Origin: Oxalobacteraceae bacterium
GTDB taxonomy: Bacteria; Pseudomonadota; Gammaproteobacteria; Burkholderiales; Burkholderiaceae_D
Direction: 5' to 3'
DNA: 38,805 nt
Assembly (NCBI GenBank): GCA_027490725.1
Contig: JAIXXN010000007.1
Coordinates: 1-38,805, forward strand
The translations under genes and the position numbers were made by a program. The notes beneath the pieces are model-generated. The model was not told the DNA's origin. It saw nothing but the letters and a program-made list of their open reading frames with translations, and ran no database searches. Shown here piece by piece: positions 1 to 10,273 of this stretch. Numbering within the stretch: the stretch's first letter is position 1; each line of letters opens with the position of its first letter.

Positions 1-2649
1 GGTCTGGAAGCGTCGCCAACCCACGAGCTGCTGATCGAAGAATCGCTGCTGGGCTGGAAAGAGTACGAGATGGAAGTGGTGCGCGACAAGGCGGACAACT
101 GCATCATCATCTGCTCGATCGAAAATCTGGACCCGATGGGTGTGCACACCGGTGACTCGATCACCGTGGCGCCAGCCCAGACGCTGACGGACAAGGAATA
201 CCAGATCATGCGTAACGCCTCGCTGGCGGTACTGCGTGAAATCGGTGTCGACACGGGCGGCTCGAACGTACAGTTCTCGATCAACCCGAAAGACGGCCGC
301 ATGATCGTCATCGAGATGAATCCGCGCGTATCGCGTTCCTCGGCACTGGCCTCGAAAGCGACCGGCTTCCCGATCGCCAAAGTGGCGGCCAAGCTGGCGG
401 TGGGCTTCACGCTCGACGAACTGCGTAACGAGATCACCGGCGGCGCGACGCCAGCTTCGTTCGAACCTTCGATCGACTACGTCGTGACCAAGATCCCGCG
501 TTTCACGTTCGAGAAATTCCCGACTGCTGACCACCACCTGACTACCCAGATGAAATCGGTGGGCGAAGTGATGGCCATCGGCCGCACCTTCCAGGAATCG
601 TTCCAGAAAGCCTTGCGCGGTCTGGAAGTTGGTGTCGATGGTCTGAACGAAAAAACCAAAGACCGCGAGAAGATCGAAGAGGAACTGGGCGAGCCAGGTC
701 CGGAGCGTATCTGGTACGTGGGCGATGCCTTCGCTCAGGGCTTCACCATGGAAGAAGTGCACCAGCTGACCAAGATCGACCCGTGGTTCCTGATCCAGAT
801 TAAAGAGATCGTCGATCTGGAACTGTGGATGGATACCCAGAAGCTGGAAGCGCTGGATAAAACCACCCTGTACAAGCTGAAACAGAAGGGCTTCTCGGAC
901 CGTCGTCTGGCTTTCCTGCTGCAAACCACGCCGGCTGCCGTGCGTGCGCGTCGCCATGAACTGGCGATCCGTCCGGTCTACAAACGCGTTGATACCTGCG
1001 CGGCGGAATTCGCCACCAACACGGCGTATATGTACTCGACCTACGATGAAGAGTGCGAGTCCAACCCGACCGACAAGAAAAAGATCATGGTGCTGGGCGG
1101 TGGCCCGAACCGTATCGGTCAGGGTATCGAATTTGACTACTGCTGCGTACACGCGGCACTGGCCATGCGCGAAGATGGCTACGAGACCATCATGGTCAAC
1201 TGCAATCCGGAGACCGTGTCGACCGACTACGATACCTCGGATCGCCTGTACTTCGAATCGCTGACGCTGGAAGATGTGCTGGAAATCGTCGAACTGGAAA
1301 AACCGGTCGGCGTGATCGTCCAGTACGGCGGCCAGACCCCGTTGAAACTGGCGCTGGATCTGGAAAAGAATGGCGTGCCGATCATCGGTACTTCGCCAGA
1401 CATGATCGATGCGGCAGAAGACCGCGAGCGCTTCCAGCAAATGCTGCACACGCTGGAACTGCGTCAACCGCCTAACCGTACCGCCCGTACCGAAGCCGAT
1501 GCACTGGCACTGGCACAGGAAATCGGTTACCCGCTGGTGGTTCGCCCATCCTACGTGCTGGGTGGCCGTGCCATGGAAATCGTTCACGAGCAGCGCGATC
1601 TGGAACGCTACATGCGCGAAGCCGTGAAGGTATCGCATGATTCGCCAGTACTGCTGGACCGCTTCCTGAACGACGCCATCGAGTGCGACGTGGACTGCAT
1701 CAGCGACGGCGAAACCACCTTCATCGGTGGTGTGATGGAACACATCGAACAGGCTGGCGTGCACTCCGGTGACTCGGCTTGCTCGCTGCCACCGTACTCG
1801 CTGGCACAAGCCACCATCGACGAACTGAAACGCCAGACCGCGCTGATGGCCAAAGGCCTGAACGTGGTCGGTCTGATGAATGTGCAGTTCGCCATCCAGA
1901 AGCAGGAACGTAACGGCGTGCTGGAAGACGTGGTCTACGTGCTGGAAGTGAACCCGCGCGCTTCGCGTACCGTGCCGTTCGTGTCGAAAGCCACCGGTCT
2001 GCAACTGGCGAAAATCGCCGCACGTTGCATGGTTGGCCAGACGCTGGCACAGCAGGGCATTACCCAGGAAGTGGTACCGCCTTACTTCAGCGTCAAGGAA
2101 GCCGTGTTCCCGTTCGTGAAATTCCCGGGCGTGGACACCATCCTCGGCCCTGAGATGAAATCGACCGGTGAAGTGATGGGCGTCGGCAAAACCTTTGGGG
2201 AAGCCTTTGTGAAATCGCAGCTGGGCGCCGGCATCAAACTGCCGAAGTCGGGCAAGGTATTCCTGTCGGTGAAATCGTCGGACAAACCACGCGCCGTGAA
2301 AGTGGCCCGTGATCTGGTCGAGATCGGTTTCACGCTGGTCGCCACCAAAGGTACGGCTGCCGTGATCGCCGCCGCCGGCATCCCGGTTACGCCAGTCAAC
2401 AAGGTTGTGGAAGGTCGCCCACACGTGGTCGACATGATCAAGAACCACGAAATTGTGCTCGTGATCAACACTGTGGAAGAAAAGCGCAGTGCCATTACCG
2501 ACTCGCGCCAGATCCGTACCTCGTCGCTGGCCTCGCGTGTGACCACCTATACCACCATTGCCGGCGCCGAAGCGGCCGTGGAAGGTATCCGTCACATTGA
2601 GCAGTTGCAAGTGTACGATTTACAAGGGCTGCATAAAACCTTACACTAA
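1..2649 (+). CDS. carB: Carbamoyl-phosphate synthase large subunit, 5' end missing
   Basis: Large subunit of carbamoyl-phosphate synthase, which makes carbamoyl phosphate from bicarbonate, ATP and glutamine-derived ammonia for arginine and pyrimidine synthesis. The frame is open from base 1 and gives 882 residues. The E. coli protein has about 1073, so roughly 190 N-terminal residues (most of the first ATP-grasp N-lobe) lie upstream of the window. Visible parts are the end of the first carboxyphosphate synthetic half ([18 protein letters not shown]), the oligomerisation domain, the second ATP-grasp half beginning near [17 protein letters not shown], and the C-terminal allosteric MGS-like domain ([15 protein letters not shown] onward). 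The internal duplication typical of the family is plain, since [18 protein letters not shown] mirrors the first motif. The stop is TAA at 2647-2649. carA is expected just upstream. Identification is very secure; only the start is unseen. Confidence 0.98.
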   Translation, partial: GLEASPTHELLIEESLLGWKEYEMEVVRDKADNCIIICSIENLDPMGVHTGDSITVAPAQTLTDKEYQIMRNASLAVLREIGVDTGGSNVQFSINPKDGRMIVIEMNPRVSRSSALASKATGFPIAKVAAKLAVGFTLDELRNEITGGATPASFEPSIDYVVTKIPRFTFEKFPTADHHLTTQMKSVGEVMAIGRTFQESFQKALRGLEVGVDGLNEKTKDREKIEEELGEPGPERIWYVGDAFAQGFTMEEVHQLTKIDPWFLIQIKEIVDLELWMDTQKLEALDKTTLYKLKQKGFSDRRLAFLLQTTPAAVRARRHELAIRPVYKRVDTCAAEFATNTAYMYSTYDEECESNPTDKKKIMVLGGGPNRIGQGIEFDYCCVHAALAMREDGYETIMVNCNPETVSTDYDTSDRLYFESLTLEDVLEIVELEKPVGVIVQYGGQTPLKLALDLEKNGVPIIGTSPDMIDAAEDRERFQQMLHTLELRQPPNRTARTEADALALAQEIGYPLVVRPSYVLGGRAMEIVHEQRDLERYMREAVKVSHDSPVLLDRFLNDAIECDVDCISDGETTFIGGVMEHIEQAGVHSGDSACSLPPYSLAQATIDELKRQTALMAKGLNVVGLMNVQFAIQKQERNGVLEDVVYVLEVNPRASRTVPFVSKATGLQLAKIAARCMVGQTLAQQGITQEVVPPYFSVKEAVFPFVKFPGVDTILGPEMKSTGEVMGVGKTFGEAFVKSQLGAGIKLPKSGKVFLSVKSSDKPRAVKVARDLVEIGFTLVATKGTAAVIAAAGIPVTPVNKVVEGRPHVVDMIKNHEIVLVINTVEEKRSAITDSRQIRTSSLASRVTTYTTIAGAEAAVEGIRHIEQLQVYDLQGLHKTLH

Positions 2650-2688
2650 GCTGCTTTCGTCACTGCGGTGACGAAGAGCGGACTTTCT

Positions 2689-2733
2689 AACCACAGAGCT
2701 CGCGCAGCAGCCAGGCGCGGCCTCTGTGGTTTT
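2689..2733 (+). terminator. Intrinsic terminator or attenuator hairpin in the carB-greA spacer
   Basis: A 10-bp stem AACCACAGAG (2689-2698) pairs with CTCTGTGGTT (2722-2731). An inner CGCGC/GCGCG stem (2701-2705 with 2715-2719) and a short T run (2730-2733) complete it. A smaller hairpin, TTCGTCAC/GTGACGAA, lies just upstream at 2656-2675. The structure can end carB transcription. Because the greA ATG is only 27 nt downstream, it may also act inside a greA leader, as a leader terminator does in E. coli. The pairing is seen; the role is inferred. Confidence 0.7.
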
Positions 2734-2760
2734 CCATTGTTACAACAGAGTAAATATAAG

Positions 2761-3237
2761 ATGACTTCAGTTCCACTTACCAAGTTCGGCGCAGAACTTC
2801 TGAAAGAAGAGTTGCACCAGTTGAAGCACAAAGAACGTCGCATCGTGATTGACGCGATTGCGGAAGCACGTTCCCATGGCGATCTGTCGGAAAATGCTGA
2901 ATACGATGCTGCCAAGGAACGTCAGGCCTTTGTCGAAGGCCGTATCGCGGAACTGGAAGGCAAACTGAGCGCGGCGCAGATCATCGATCCGACCACCCTC
3001 GACGCCGATGGCCGCGTGGTGTTCGCCTCGACCGTGGATCTGGAAGATCTGGAGTCGGGCGCCAAAGTGACTTATCAGATCGTCGGTATGGATGAGGCTG
3101 ACCTGAAGCTGAGCAAAGTGTCGGTGACCTCGCCCATCGCCCGTGCCCTGATCGGCAAATCGGCCGGTGACGTGGTGGAAGTGCAGGCGCCGTCCGGCCC
3201 GCGCGAATACGAAATTCTGGAAGTGCGTTACGTCTGA
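2761..3237 (+). CDS. greA: Transcription elongation factor GreA
   Basis: GreA rescues backtracked RNA polymerase by inserting its coiled coil into the secondary channel and stimulating transcript cleavage. The ATG at 2761 gives 158 residues, exactly the usual family length, although the frame is open further upstream. The N-terminal coiled coil covers roughly residues 1-75, with the acidic tip [10 protein letters not shown] containing D41 and E44, the residues that coordinate the catalytic magnesium. The C-terminal FKBP-like globular domain starts near residue 80 and ends [14 protein letters not shown]. No strong ribosome binding site is visible; the sequence before the ATG is A-rich. The gene follows a terminator-like hairpin and its stop overlaps the ATG of the DUF4149 gene, so the two are probably translationally coupled. 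Confidence 0.97.
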   Translation: MTSVPLTKFGAELLKEELHQLKHKERRIVIDAIAEARSHGDLSENAEYDAAKERQAFVEGRIAELEGKLSAAQIIDPTTLDADGRVVFASTVDLEDLESGAKVTYQIVGMDEADLKLSKVSVTSPIARALIGKSAGDVVEVQAPSGPREYEILEVRYV

Positions 3238-3719
3238 TGTTGCTCGCACGTACACGACTGCTGATTGCCACGCTGTGGGCTGGCAGTATCTGGACGGTCG
3301 GCTACCTGGCTGCACCCACGCTGTTTGCCACGCTTAGTGATCGCGTGCTGGCTGGCAATATTGCCGCCAGCCTGTTTGCGCATCAGGCCTGGTTGTCGAT
3401 CGGCTGCGCACTGGTGATGCTGGCTTTGCTGTGGGTGGGGCGGGGCGCTGAAACGGGCGGGATTTTTGCCGGCTCGGCCGCCAACTCTGCGGCACGCACC
3501 CGTCGCATCCTGCTGGCCATCGTTGCGATCATGCTCAGCTGCACCTTGATCATGCATTTCGGTCTGCAACCGATGATGGCCGCTTTGCGCGCCGCAGCCG
3601 GTCCGGCCGGGGTGATGGAAGGCGCCGCCCACAATGAATTCGGGGTGTTGCACGGCATTTCCAGCAGTCTCTATCTGGTGCAAAGCCTGCTAGCGGCCTG
3701 GCTGGTGGTGAAGCAGTAA
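3237..3719 (+). CDS. DUF4149 family integral membrane protein
   Basis: Small inner-membrane protein of 160 residues with four likely membrane spans: near residues 6-28, 46-66, 88-108 and 138-157. Conserved features of the DUF4149 family are visible, including the N-terminal W-A-G-S-I-W-T-V-G-Y-L-A-A-P-x-L-F stretch and the C-terminal E-F-G-x-L-H-G-x-S-S-x-L-Y. The ATG at 3237 overlaps the greA stop by one base (TGATG), which points to coupled translation. Its position next to greA is common in beta-proteobacteria. The biochemical function is not known. The family call is secure from pattern; no role can be read from the sequence. Confidence 0.88.
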   Translation: MLLARTRLLIATLWAGSIWTVGYLAAPTLFATLSDRVLAGNIAASLFAHQAWLSIGCALVMLALLWVGRGAETGGIFAGSAANSAARTRRILLAIVAIMLSCTLIMHFGLQPMMAALRAAAGPAGVMEGAAHNEFGVLHGISSSLYLVQSLLAAWLVVKQ

Positions 3720-3742
3720 CGATAAGAAGTAAAAGCAGTCGC

Positions 3743-3795
3743 AAAAAAAGCGGGGCCCATGCCGGAGATTGGAGTAATCTCTGGCACGGACCCCG
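3743..3795 (-). terminator. Intrinsic terminator downstream of yhbY
   Basis: A long imperfect hairpin of about 20 pairs runs from CGGGG (3751-3755) to CCCCG (3791-3795), with the inner stem GAGATT/AATCTC around loop GGAGT. On the minus strand it is followed by seven T (3743-3749 read as A on plus). It lies about 50 nt past the yhbY stop. There is no T run on the plus side, so it should act mainly on yhbY transcripts. Confidence 0.85.
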
Positions 3796-3843
3796 AATTC
3801 CAGCAAAAACGTGGGCTCAGCCCGTTTTCACTTCCGAGCGGGC

Positions 3844-4308
3844 TTAGCCCAGACTCTTCTTGGTCGACTTCTGGCGCGGTTTGGCGCGTTTGATGTTGCC
3901 GCCCTGGGTGACGCGTTCGTTGCCTTTCAGCAGCACTTTGGTCACGGATGGACGTTTCGTACCGCTCGGGCTAGGTTTGACGATGGTGACTTCGCGCAAG
4001 CCTTTACCGGACGTGCTGCTGCGCTCGCTGACCGCTTCTTTCTTTGGACGGTAGAGCACCAGCAGTTTGCCAATGTGTTGCACAGGAGCAGCGTCGAGCT
4101 GTTCGCAGATGCTTTCGTACATGGCAATACGGGCTTCGCGGTCGTCGCCGAACACGCGGACCTTGATCAGACCATGGGAATCGAGGCCCAGCGAGATTTC
4201 CTTGATGACGTTGGCGGTTAATCCCGCTTCGCCGATCAGGACGATAGGCTTCAGACCATGCGCTTCAGCGCGCAGCGCGCTGCGCTCAACGGGTGTAAGT
4301 TTTTGCAT
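3844..4308 (-). CDS. yhbY: YhbY-type CRM-domain RNA-binding protein
   Basis: CRS1-YhbY (CRM) domain protein that binds RNA and is associated with pre-50S ribosomal subunits in E. coli. Residues 1-97 carry the CRM fold, with the start MQKLTPVERSALRAEAH, the AHGLKPIVLIGEAGLT segment holding the GxxG-like loop, and the strand LLVLYRP. The protein has 154 residues against about 97 in E. coli. The extra C-terminal tail of some 55 residues is rich in Ser, Lys and Arg and probably adds nonspecific RNA contacts. The gene is divergent from rlmE with a 44-bp spacer, which fits a shared role in large-subunit assembly. It ends ahead of a strong terminator. Confidence 0.93.
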   Translation of the reverse strand: MQKLTPVERSALRAEAHGLKPIVLIGEAGLTANVIKEISLGLDSHGLIKVRVFGDDREARIAMYESICEQLDAAPVQHIGKLLVLYRPKKEAVSERSSTSGKGLREVTIVKPSPSGTKRPSVTKVLLKGNERVTQGGNIKRAKPRQKSTKKSLG

Positions 4309-4352
4309 AATATATTTTTTAGTAGTTCCCTTAAAGGCAGTATTCTACGCGA

Positions 4353-5054
4353 ATGGCAAAGAACAAATTAAACAAAAACTGGATTCACGACCACATTAAC
4401 GACCCTTATGTGAAATTGGCGCAAAAAGAGGGCTTCCGGGCCCGTGCCGCATTCAAGCTCAAGGAGATCGATGAGGACGAGAAGCTGATCAAACCGGGGC
4501 AGGTCATCGTCGATCTGGGTTGTACCCCGGGCAGCTGGGGCCAGTACACGCGTCGCAAGCTGGCCGGCAAGGACGGCGGCGGCATCAACGGTACCCTGAT
4601 CGGTCTGGATATGCTGCCGATGGAGCCGATCGCCGATTTCCACTTCATTCAGGGCGATTTTCGTGAGCCCGAGGTGCTGCAGCAGCTGGAAAATCTGCTG
4701 CAAGGTCAAAAAGTCGATCTGGTGCTATCGGATATGGCGCCGAATCTGTCGGGAATTGCCTCCTCGGATGCGGCCCGTATGGAGCATCTGATCGATCTGG
4801 CCATCGAATTCTCGCAGGCCCACCTGAAACCCAGCGGTTCGCTGCTGGTGAAATGCTTTAAAGACATGGGTTTCAATGACATCGTGCTCAAGTTCCGGGC
4901 CGAATTCAAAACCGTGATCCAGAAGAAGCCGAAAGCCAGCCGCGACAAGTCGTCGGAGATCTTCCTGCTGGGGCGTGGCCTGAAAAACCCGATCGAAAGC
5001 ATGCCTTCTTCGCAACCTTACGAAGCCGATGATTTCCCGCCGATGCGGCCTTGA
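4353..5054 (+). CDS. rlmE: 23S rRNA (uridine-2'-O-)-methyltransferase RlmE
   Basis: SAM-dependent 2'-O-methyltransferase that modifies U2552 in the A-loop of 23S rRNA late in 50S assembly. The protein has 233 residues. The SAM-binding motif is [10 protein letters not shown] at 53-62. The catalytic K-D-K-E tetrad of the FtsJ fold can be placed at K35 (RAAFK), D127 (LSDMAP), K167 (LVKCFK) and E202 (SEIFLLG), with the same spacing as E. coli K38, D124, K164, E199. A short C-terminal tail after LLGRG is specific to this protein. It is divergent from yhbY and stands about 200 bp upstream of ftsH, the widely conserved rlmE-ftsH order. Confidence 0.96.
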   Translation: MAKNKLNKNWIHDHINDPYVKLAQKEGFRARAAFKLKEIDEDEKLIKPGQVIVDLGCTPGSWGQYTRRKLAGKDGGGINGTLIGLDMLPMEPIADFHFIQGDFREPEVLQQLENLLQGQKVDLVLSDMAPNLSGIASSDAARMEHLIDLAIEFSQAHLKPSGSLLVKCFKDMGFNDIVLKFRAEFKTVIQKKPKASRDKSSEIFLLGRGLKNPIESMPSSQPYEADDFPPMRP

Positions 5055-5254
5055 TATTTGCCGAGCGGGCCGCACATAGCCACAGTGAAGATCAGTTTCG
5101 ACTTGATCGCACCGGTATTTTGGTCAAATAATGTGTTTTAGGCGAGAAATCTGCGCGCACCCCTGAATGGCCGTCTGGCAGCGGCTGTTTATTGCGGGTA
5201 AAATCAGAGTTCAAGCATAAGGTTATAGATGCGCCCTGCATCCAAGGAGTTTTC

Positions 5255-7138
<1,884 letters not shown>

Positions 7139-7183
7139 TCGCTTCAAGCTAGACCTGACGGCATACGGTTTGCAGTATCAGCG

Positions 7184-7213
7184 GGGTGGGGAGCAATCCT
7201 CACCCTTTTTTTT
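7184..7213 (+). terminator. Intrinsic terminator between ftsH and folP
   Basis: An 8-bp stem GGGTGGGG-type (7184-7191) pairs with CCTCACCC (7198-7205) around loop AGCAAT, with one G-T pair, and is followed directly by eight T (7206-7213). It is a textbook Rho-independent terminator, yet it ends only 20 nt before the folP ATG. Confidence 0.9.
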
Positions 7214-7232
7214 ATTCTCTGTGCGGTAATCC

Positions 7233-8078
7233 ATGCGTTCGACTTTACAGTTTGGCCGGTTCAACTATCCCCTGCAGGGCGAGCATGTGCGCGCCCGTGT
7301 GATGGGCATCCTCAACGTCACGCCCGATTCGTTTTCTGATGGTGGTCAACACCATTCGCTGGAGTTTGCCATCGCCCATGCCGAGCAGATGATTCTGGAC
7401 GGTGTCGACATCATCGATGTGGGCGGCGAATCGAGCCGGCCCGGGGCAGCTCCCTTGCCGCTCGAGGAGGAATTGCAGCGTGTGATGCCGGTGCTGTATG
7501 CGCTGCGCGATCAGGGACCGGCGATTTCGGTGGATACCTACAAGCCGCAAGTGATGCGTGAAGCCATCATCGCCGGCGTGGATATGATCAATGATATCAA
7601 TGGCTTCCGCGCGCCCGGTGCGCTGGAGGCGGTGCGCGACAGTGACTGTGCGCTCTGCATCATGCACATGCAGAACGACCCGCAGCAGATGCAGCTGGCG
7701 CCCCGCTATGACGATGTGGTGGCCGAAGTGATCGCCTTCCTGCGCGAACGCATCGACACCATGCTGGCGGCCGGGATTGATCCACGCCGATTGTGCATCG
7801 ATCCGGGCTTTGGCTTTGGCAAGACCTTGGAGCATAATTATGCTTTGCTGCGCGCCACAGCGCGCCTGATAGGCGAGCTGGATATGCCGCTGCTGGCTGG
7901 ACTGTCGCGTAAGTCGATGGTGGGCACGCTGACGGGCAAGCCGGTCGAACAGCGCATGGCCGGTAGTCTTGGTGGTGCGCTGGCGGCCGTGGCGCAAGGC
8001 GCCGTGATCGTGCGGGTGCATGATGTGGCTGAAACAGTGGATGCTTTAAAAGTCTGGCAAGCCGGAATTAACCGATAA
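7233..8078 (+). CDS. folP: Dihydropteroate synthase
   Basis: Condenses p-aminobenzoate with dihydropterin pyrophosphate to make dihydropteroate in folate synthesis; it is the sulfonamide target. The protein has 281 residues, normal for the family. Signature blocks are GILNVTPDSFSDGG (25-38), DVGGESSRPGA, the pterin-site DPGFGFGKT, and SRKSMVG near the C terminus. The ATG at 7233 keeps the GRF-x-L strand that usually precedes the first signature, so I prefer it to later starts, although no good ribosome binding site is seen. glmM follows after 18 nt, the conserved folP-glmM pair. A strong terminator lies immediately upstream, so folP may need readthrough or a promoter buried in the terminator region. 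Confidence 0.96.
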   Translation: MRSTLQFGRFNYPLQGEHVRARVMGILNVTPDSFSDGGQHHSLEFAIAHAEQMILDGVDIIDVGGESSRPGAAPLPLEEELQRVMPVLYALRDQGPAISVDTYKPQVMREAIIAGVDMINDINGFRAPGALEAVRDSDCALCIMHMQNDPQQMQLAPRYDDVVAEVIAFLRERIDTMLAAGIDPRRLCIDPGFGFGKTLEHNYALLRATARLIGELDMPLLAGLSRKSMVGTLTGKPVEQRMAGSLGGALAAVAQGAVIVRVHDVAETVDALKVWQAGINR

Positions 8079-8096
8079 CAAGAGAGAGAAATCGCA

Positions 8097-9446
8097 ATGT
8101 CCCGTAAATATTTTGGTACTGATGGCATCCGTGGTCTGGTGGGTGTCACCCCGATCACCCCGGATTTTGTGATGCGTCTGGGTTATGCCGCCGGTAAAGT
8201 GCTGGCCGCTGGTCGTGGCGCTTCCGCGCGTCCGACCGTACTGATTGGTAAAGACACCCGTATTTCCGGCTACATGCTGGAAGCGGCGCTGGAAGCCGGT
8301 TTTTCGGCGGCGGGTGTGGACGTCATGCTGGCCGGCCCGATGCCGACCCCGGCGATTGCCTATCTGACGCGCGCCCTGCGCCTCGCTGCCGGGGTAGTGA
8401 TTTCTGCTTCGCACAACCCGTTCCAGGATAACGGTATTAAATTCTTCTCTGACCAGGGTACCAAGCTGCCCGACGCAGTCGAGCTGGAAATCGAAGCGGC
8501 ACTGGATCAGCCGATGTCCTGCGTGCCATCGGAGAAGCTGGGACGCGCCAAGCGTCTGGACGACGCCCACGGCCGTTACATCGAATTTTGCAAGAGTACC
8601 TTCCCGAACGAGCTGGACCTGCGCGGCATGAAGCTGGTGGTGGATTGCGCCCATGGCGCCGCCTACAACATCGCACCGCACGTATTCCATGAACTGGGCG
8701 CGGAAGTGATCGCCATCGGCAATAAGCCTGACGGTTTCAACATCAACCTCAAGCATGGTGCCACCGCGCCTGAAGCAATGGCGGAAGCCGTGCGTGCCCA
8801 CGGCGCCGATCTCGGTATCGCGCTCGATGGCGACGCAGACCGTCTGATCATGTGCGACGCCAATGGTCGCCTGTACAACGGCGACGAGCTGCTGTACCTG
8901 ATGGTGATGGATAGGCTGGCAACCGGTCCGGTTGCCGGTGCCGTCGGCACGCTGATGACCAATATGGCGGTGGAAGTCGCGCTGAAAGAGAAGGGCATCG
9001 GCTTCGCCCGCGCCAAGGTGGGTGACCGCTATGTGCTGGAAGTGATGAAGGAAAACGGCTGGCTGCTGGGCGGCGAAGGTTCGGGCCACTTGCTGTGCCT
9101 CGACAAACACACCACCGGCGATGGGATTATCTCGGCACTGCAGGTATTGTCGGCGCTCAAGCGTGCAGGCAAATCGCTGCAGGATTGCACCGCAGAGCTG
9201 GTGATCTTCCCGCAGGCACTGGTGAACGTACGCGTGACGGCCGGTTTCGACTGGACCAAAAATGCCGCCATGGTGGCCGAGAAGGACACCGTGGAGCGTG
9301 AACTGGGTGATAGCGGTCGCGTCCTGATCCGCGCATCGGGAACGGAACCACTGATCCGCGTGATGGTCGAAGCGCGTTCGGAACAAGCTGCGCAGAGCAT
9401 GGCGCGTCGTATCGCCGACAAGATGAGCAGCGCTGTGGCAGCCTGA
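8097..9446 (+). CDS. glmM: Phosphoglucosamine mutase
   Basis: Converts glucosamine-6-phosphate to glucosamine-1-phosphate on the way to UDP-GlcNAc for peptidoglycan and lipopolysaccharide. The protein has 449 residues, against about 445 usually. It begins [13 protein letters not shown]. The phosphoserine loop SASHNP places the catalytic serine at S105. The magnesium loop DGDAD is at 244-248. The C-terminal phosphate-binding loop [12 protein letters not shown] is intact. It follows folP by 18 nt with an AG-rich ribosome binding site (AAGAGAGAG), so the two are one operon. It is followed by a separately promoted tRNA-Pro gene. Confidence 0.97.
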   Translation: MSRKYFGTDGIRGLVGVTPITPDFVMRLGYAAGKVLAAGRGASARPTVLIGKDTRISGYMLEAALEAGFSAAGVDVMLAGPMPTPAIAYLTRALRLAAGVVISASHNPFQDNGIKFFSDQGTKLPDAVELEIEAALDQPMSCVPSEKLGRAKRLDDAHGRYIEFCKSTFPNELDLRGMKLVVDCAHGAAYNIAPHVFHELGAEVIAIGNKPDGFNINLKHGATAPEAMAEAVRAHGADLGIALDGDADRLIMCDANGRLYNGDELLYLMVMDRLATGPVAGAVGTLMTNMAVEVALKEKGIGFARAKVGDRYVLEVMKENGWLLGGEGSGHLLCLDKHTTGDGIISALQVLSALKRAGKSLQDCTAELVIFPQALVNVRVTAGFDWTKNAAMVAEKDTVERELGDSGRVLIRASGTEPLIRVMVEARSEQAAQSMARRIADKMSSAVAA

Positions 9447-9481
9447 TGCTTCAAAAATGAAAGAAAATCTCCTGGCTTGCA

Positions 9482-9510
9482 TTGACGTAGCAGGGGCTAG
9501 GCGTTAGAAT
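9482..9510 (+). promoter_or_regulatory. Sigma-70 promoter of tRNA-Pro
   Basis: TTGACG at 9482-9487 and TAGAAT at 9505-9510 are separated by 17 bp. The predicted start point is about 1-2 nt before the tRNA at 9519, so the tRNA would have almost no leader. Confidence 0.82.
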
Positions 9511-9518
9511 GTTGTCTT

Positions 9519-9595
9519 CGGAGTGTGGCGCAGCCCGGTAGCGCACCTGGTTTGGGACCAGGGGGTCCAAGGTTCGAATCCTTGTACTCCGACCA
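9519..9595 (+). tRNA. tRNA-Pro (anticodon TGG)
   Basis: Full cloverleaf of 77 nt with encoded CCA. The acceptor CGGAGTG pairs with the strand ending CTCCG, followed by A and CCA. The anticodon arm is CCTGG-TTTGGGA-CCAGG, so the anticodon is TGG. The T arm contains GGTTCGAATCC. A promoter precedes it and an intrinsic terminator follows 9 nt later. Confidence 0.97.
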
Positions 9596-9603
9596 AAAAC
9601 ACT

Positions 9604-9634
9604 AAACGGGTTGTCGTCAAGACAGCCCGTTTTT
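9604..9634 (+). terminator. Intrinsic terminator after tRNA-Pro
   Basis: The stem AAACGGGTTGTC (9604-9615) pairs with GACAGCCCGTTT (9621-9632) around loop GTCAA and runs into a T tract (9630-9634). Confidence 0.88.
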
Positions 9635-9725
9635 CATTTCTGCGACGGTTCTACGTTGCACTCAAATACCAGCTGACGGCAGCGCTGTTTTGCGTCGCTG
9701 ACCAGATGGTAAAATGGTTCCTAGG

Positions 9726-9800
9726 CGGCCCGTCGTTCAACGGATAGGACCTCGCTCTTCTAAAGCGATCATGGGGGTTCGATTCCCTCCGGGCCGGCCA
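9726..9800 (+). tRNA. tRNA-Arg (anticodon TCT)
   Basis: The 75-nt cloverleaf includes an encoded CCA. The acceptor CGGCCCG pairs with CGGGCCG, followed by discriminator G and CCA. The D arm is GTTC/GGAC. The anticodon arm is TCGCT-CTTCTAA-AGCGA, giving anticodon TCT. The T arm is GGGGG-TTCGATT-CCCTC with one G-T pair. The residues at positions 8-9 are TC rather than the usual TA-like pair, but the fold is complete. It lies 130 nt after tRNA-Pro and past that gene's terminator, so it must have its own promoter, which is not obvious. Confidence 0.94.
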
Positions 9801-9871
9801 ATTCCTGCAAGTAGCCACCTGCCAGTCATCGACGGCAGCACACCACCCTAAGCTTGCAAGCCGGAGGAAAG

Positions 9872-10228
9872 ATGCGATCCATACTATGCCTGATAGCGTT
9901 CGTGCCGCTGATGGCGTGTGCCGGGGCATGCGAATTGACGAGCGTGCTGGTACAGCGTTTCGGCATCTCGGCCCTAGGCTTCAGTCAGGAACTGCCGCCT
10001 GCCGATGCGCCCTTACGCGATCGACAGGACAGTTACCTGCGCCTGATGCTCAATGAGCGGGGCGTGATGCTCGATGGCTTTCAACACATGGCGTATATCG
10101 ATACTGCCAGTCATCAGGCGTGGATAGTGCGTACCGGTGGCTTTTCCGGGGTTGCGGAATGGTACGGGCCGGTGGCGGTCCGTCCAGACCAGGTGAGCGC
10201 TTGCGTGAGAGAACTGCCGGCACCGTGA
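9872..10228 (+). CDS. Small secreted or lipid-anchored protein of unknown function
   Basis: A 118-residue protein that I do not recognise. The ATG at 9872 is chosen because GGAGGA sits 3 nt before it; the frame is open 18 nt further upstream from a TTG. The N terminus MRSILCLIAFVPLMAC is a signal peptide with a possible lipobox (L-M-A-C), so the mature protein may begin at C16 and be lipid-anchored. A second cysteine follows at C20 and another near the C terminus (VSACVREL), so a disulfide is possible. The rest is a compact hydrophilic domain. The gene is alone on the plus strand, downstream of tRNA-Arg and convergent with the propeller gene. Confidence 0.72.
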   Translation: MRSILCLIAFVPLMACAGACELTSVLVQRFGISALGFSQELPPADAPLRDRQDSYLRLMLNERGVMLDGFQHMAYIDTASHQAWIVRTGGFSGVAEWYGPVAVRPDQVSACVRELPAP

Positions 10229-10273
10229 GCGCGTCATCCACGGGCCGGCGAGGGCGCGCTGCCGCGCTGGCAG

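Noticed and set aside
8046..9482. A 478-codon open frame antisense to glmM
   Set aside because: Same shadow effect of GC-rich coding sequence; no recognisable domain and no ribosome binding site.
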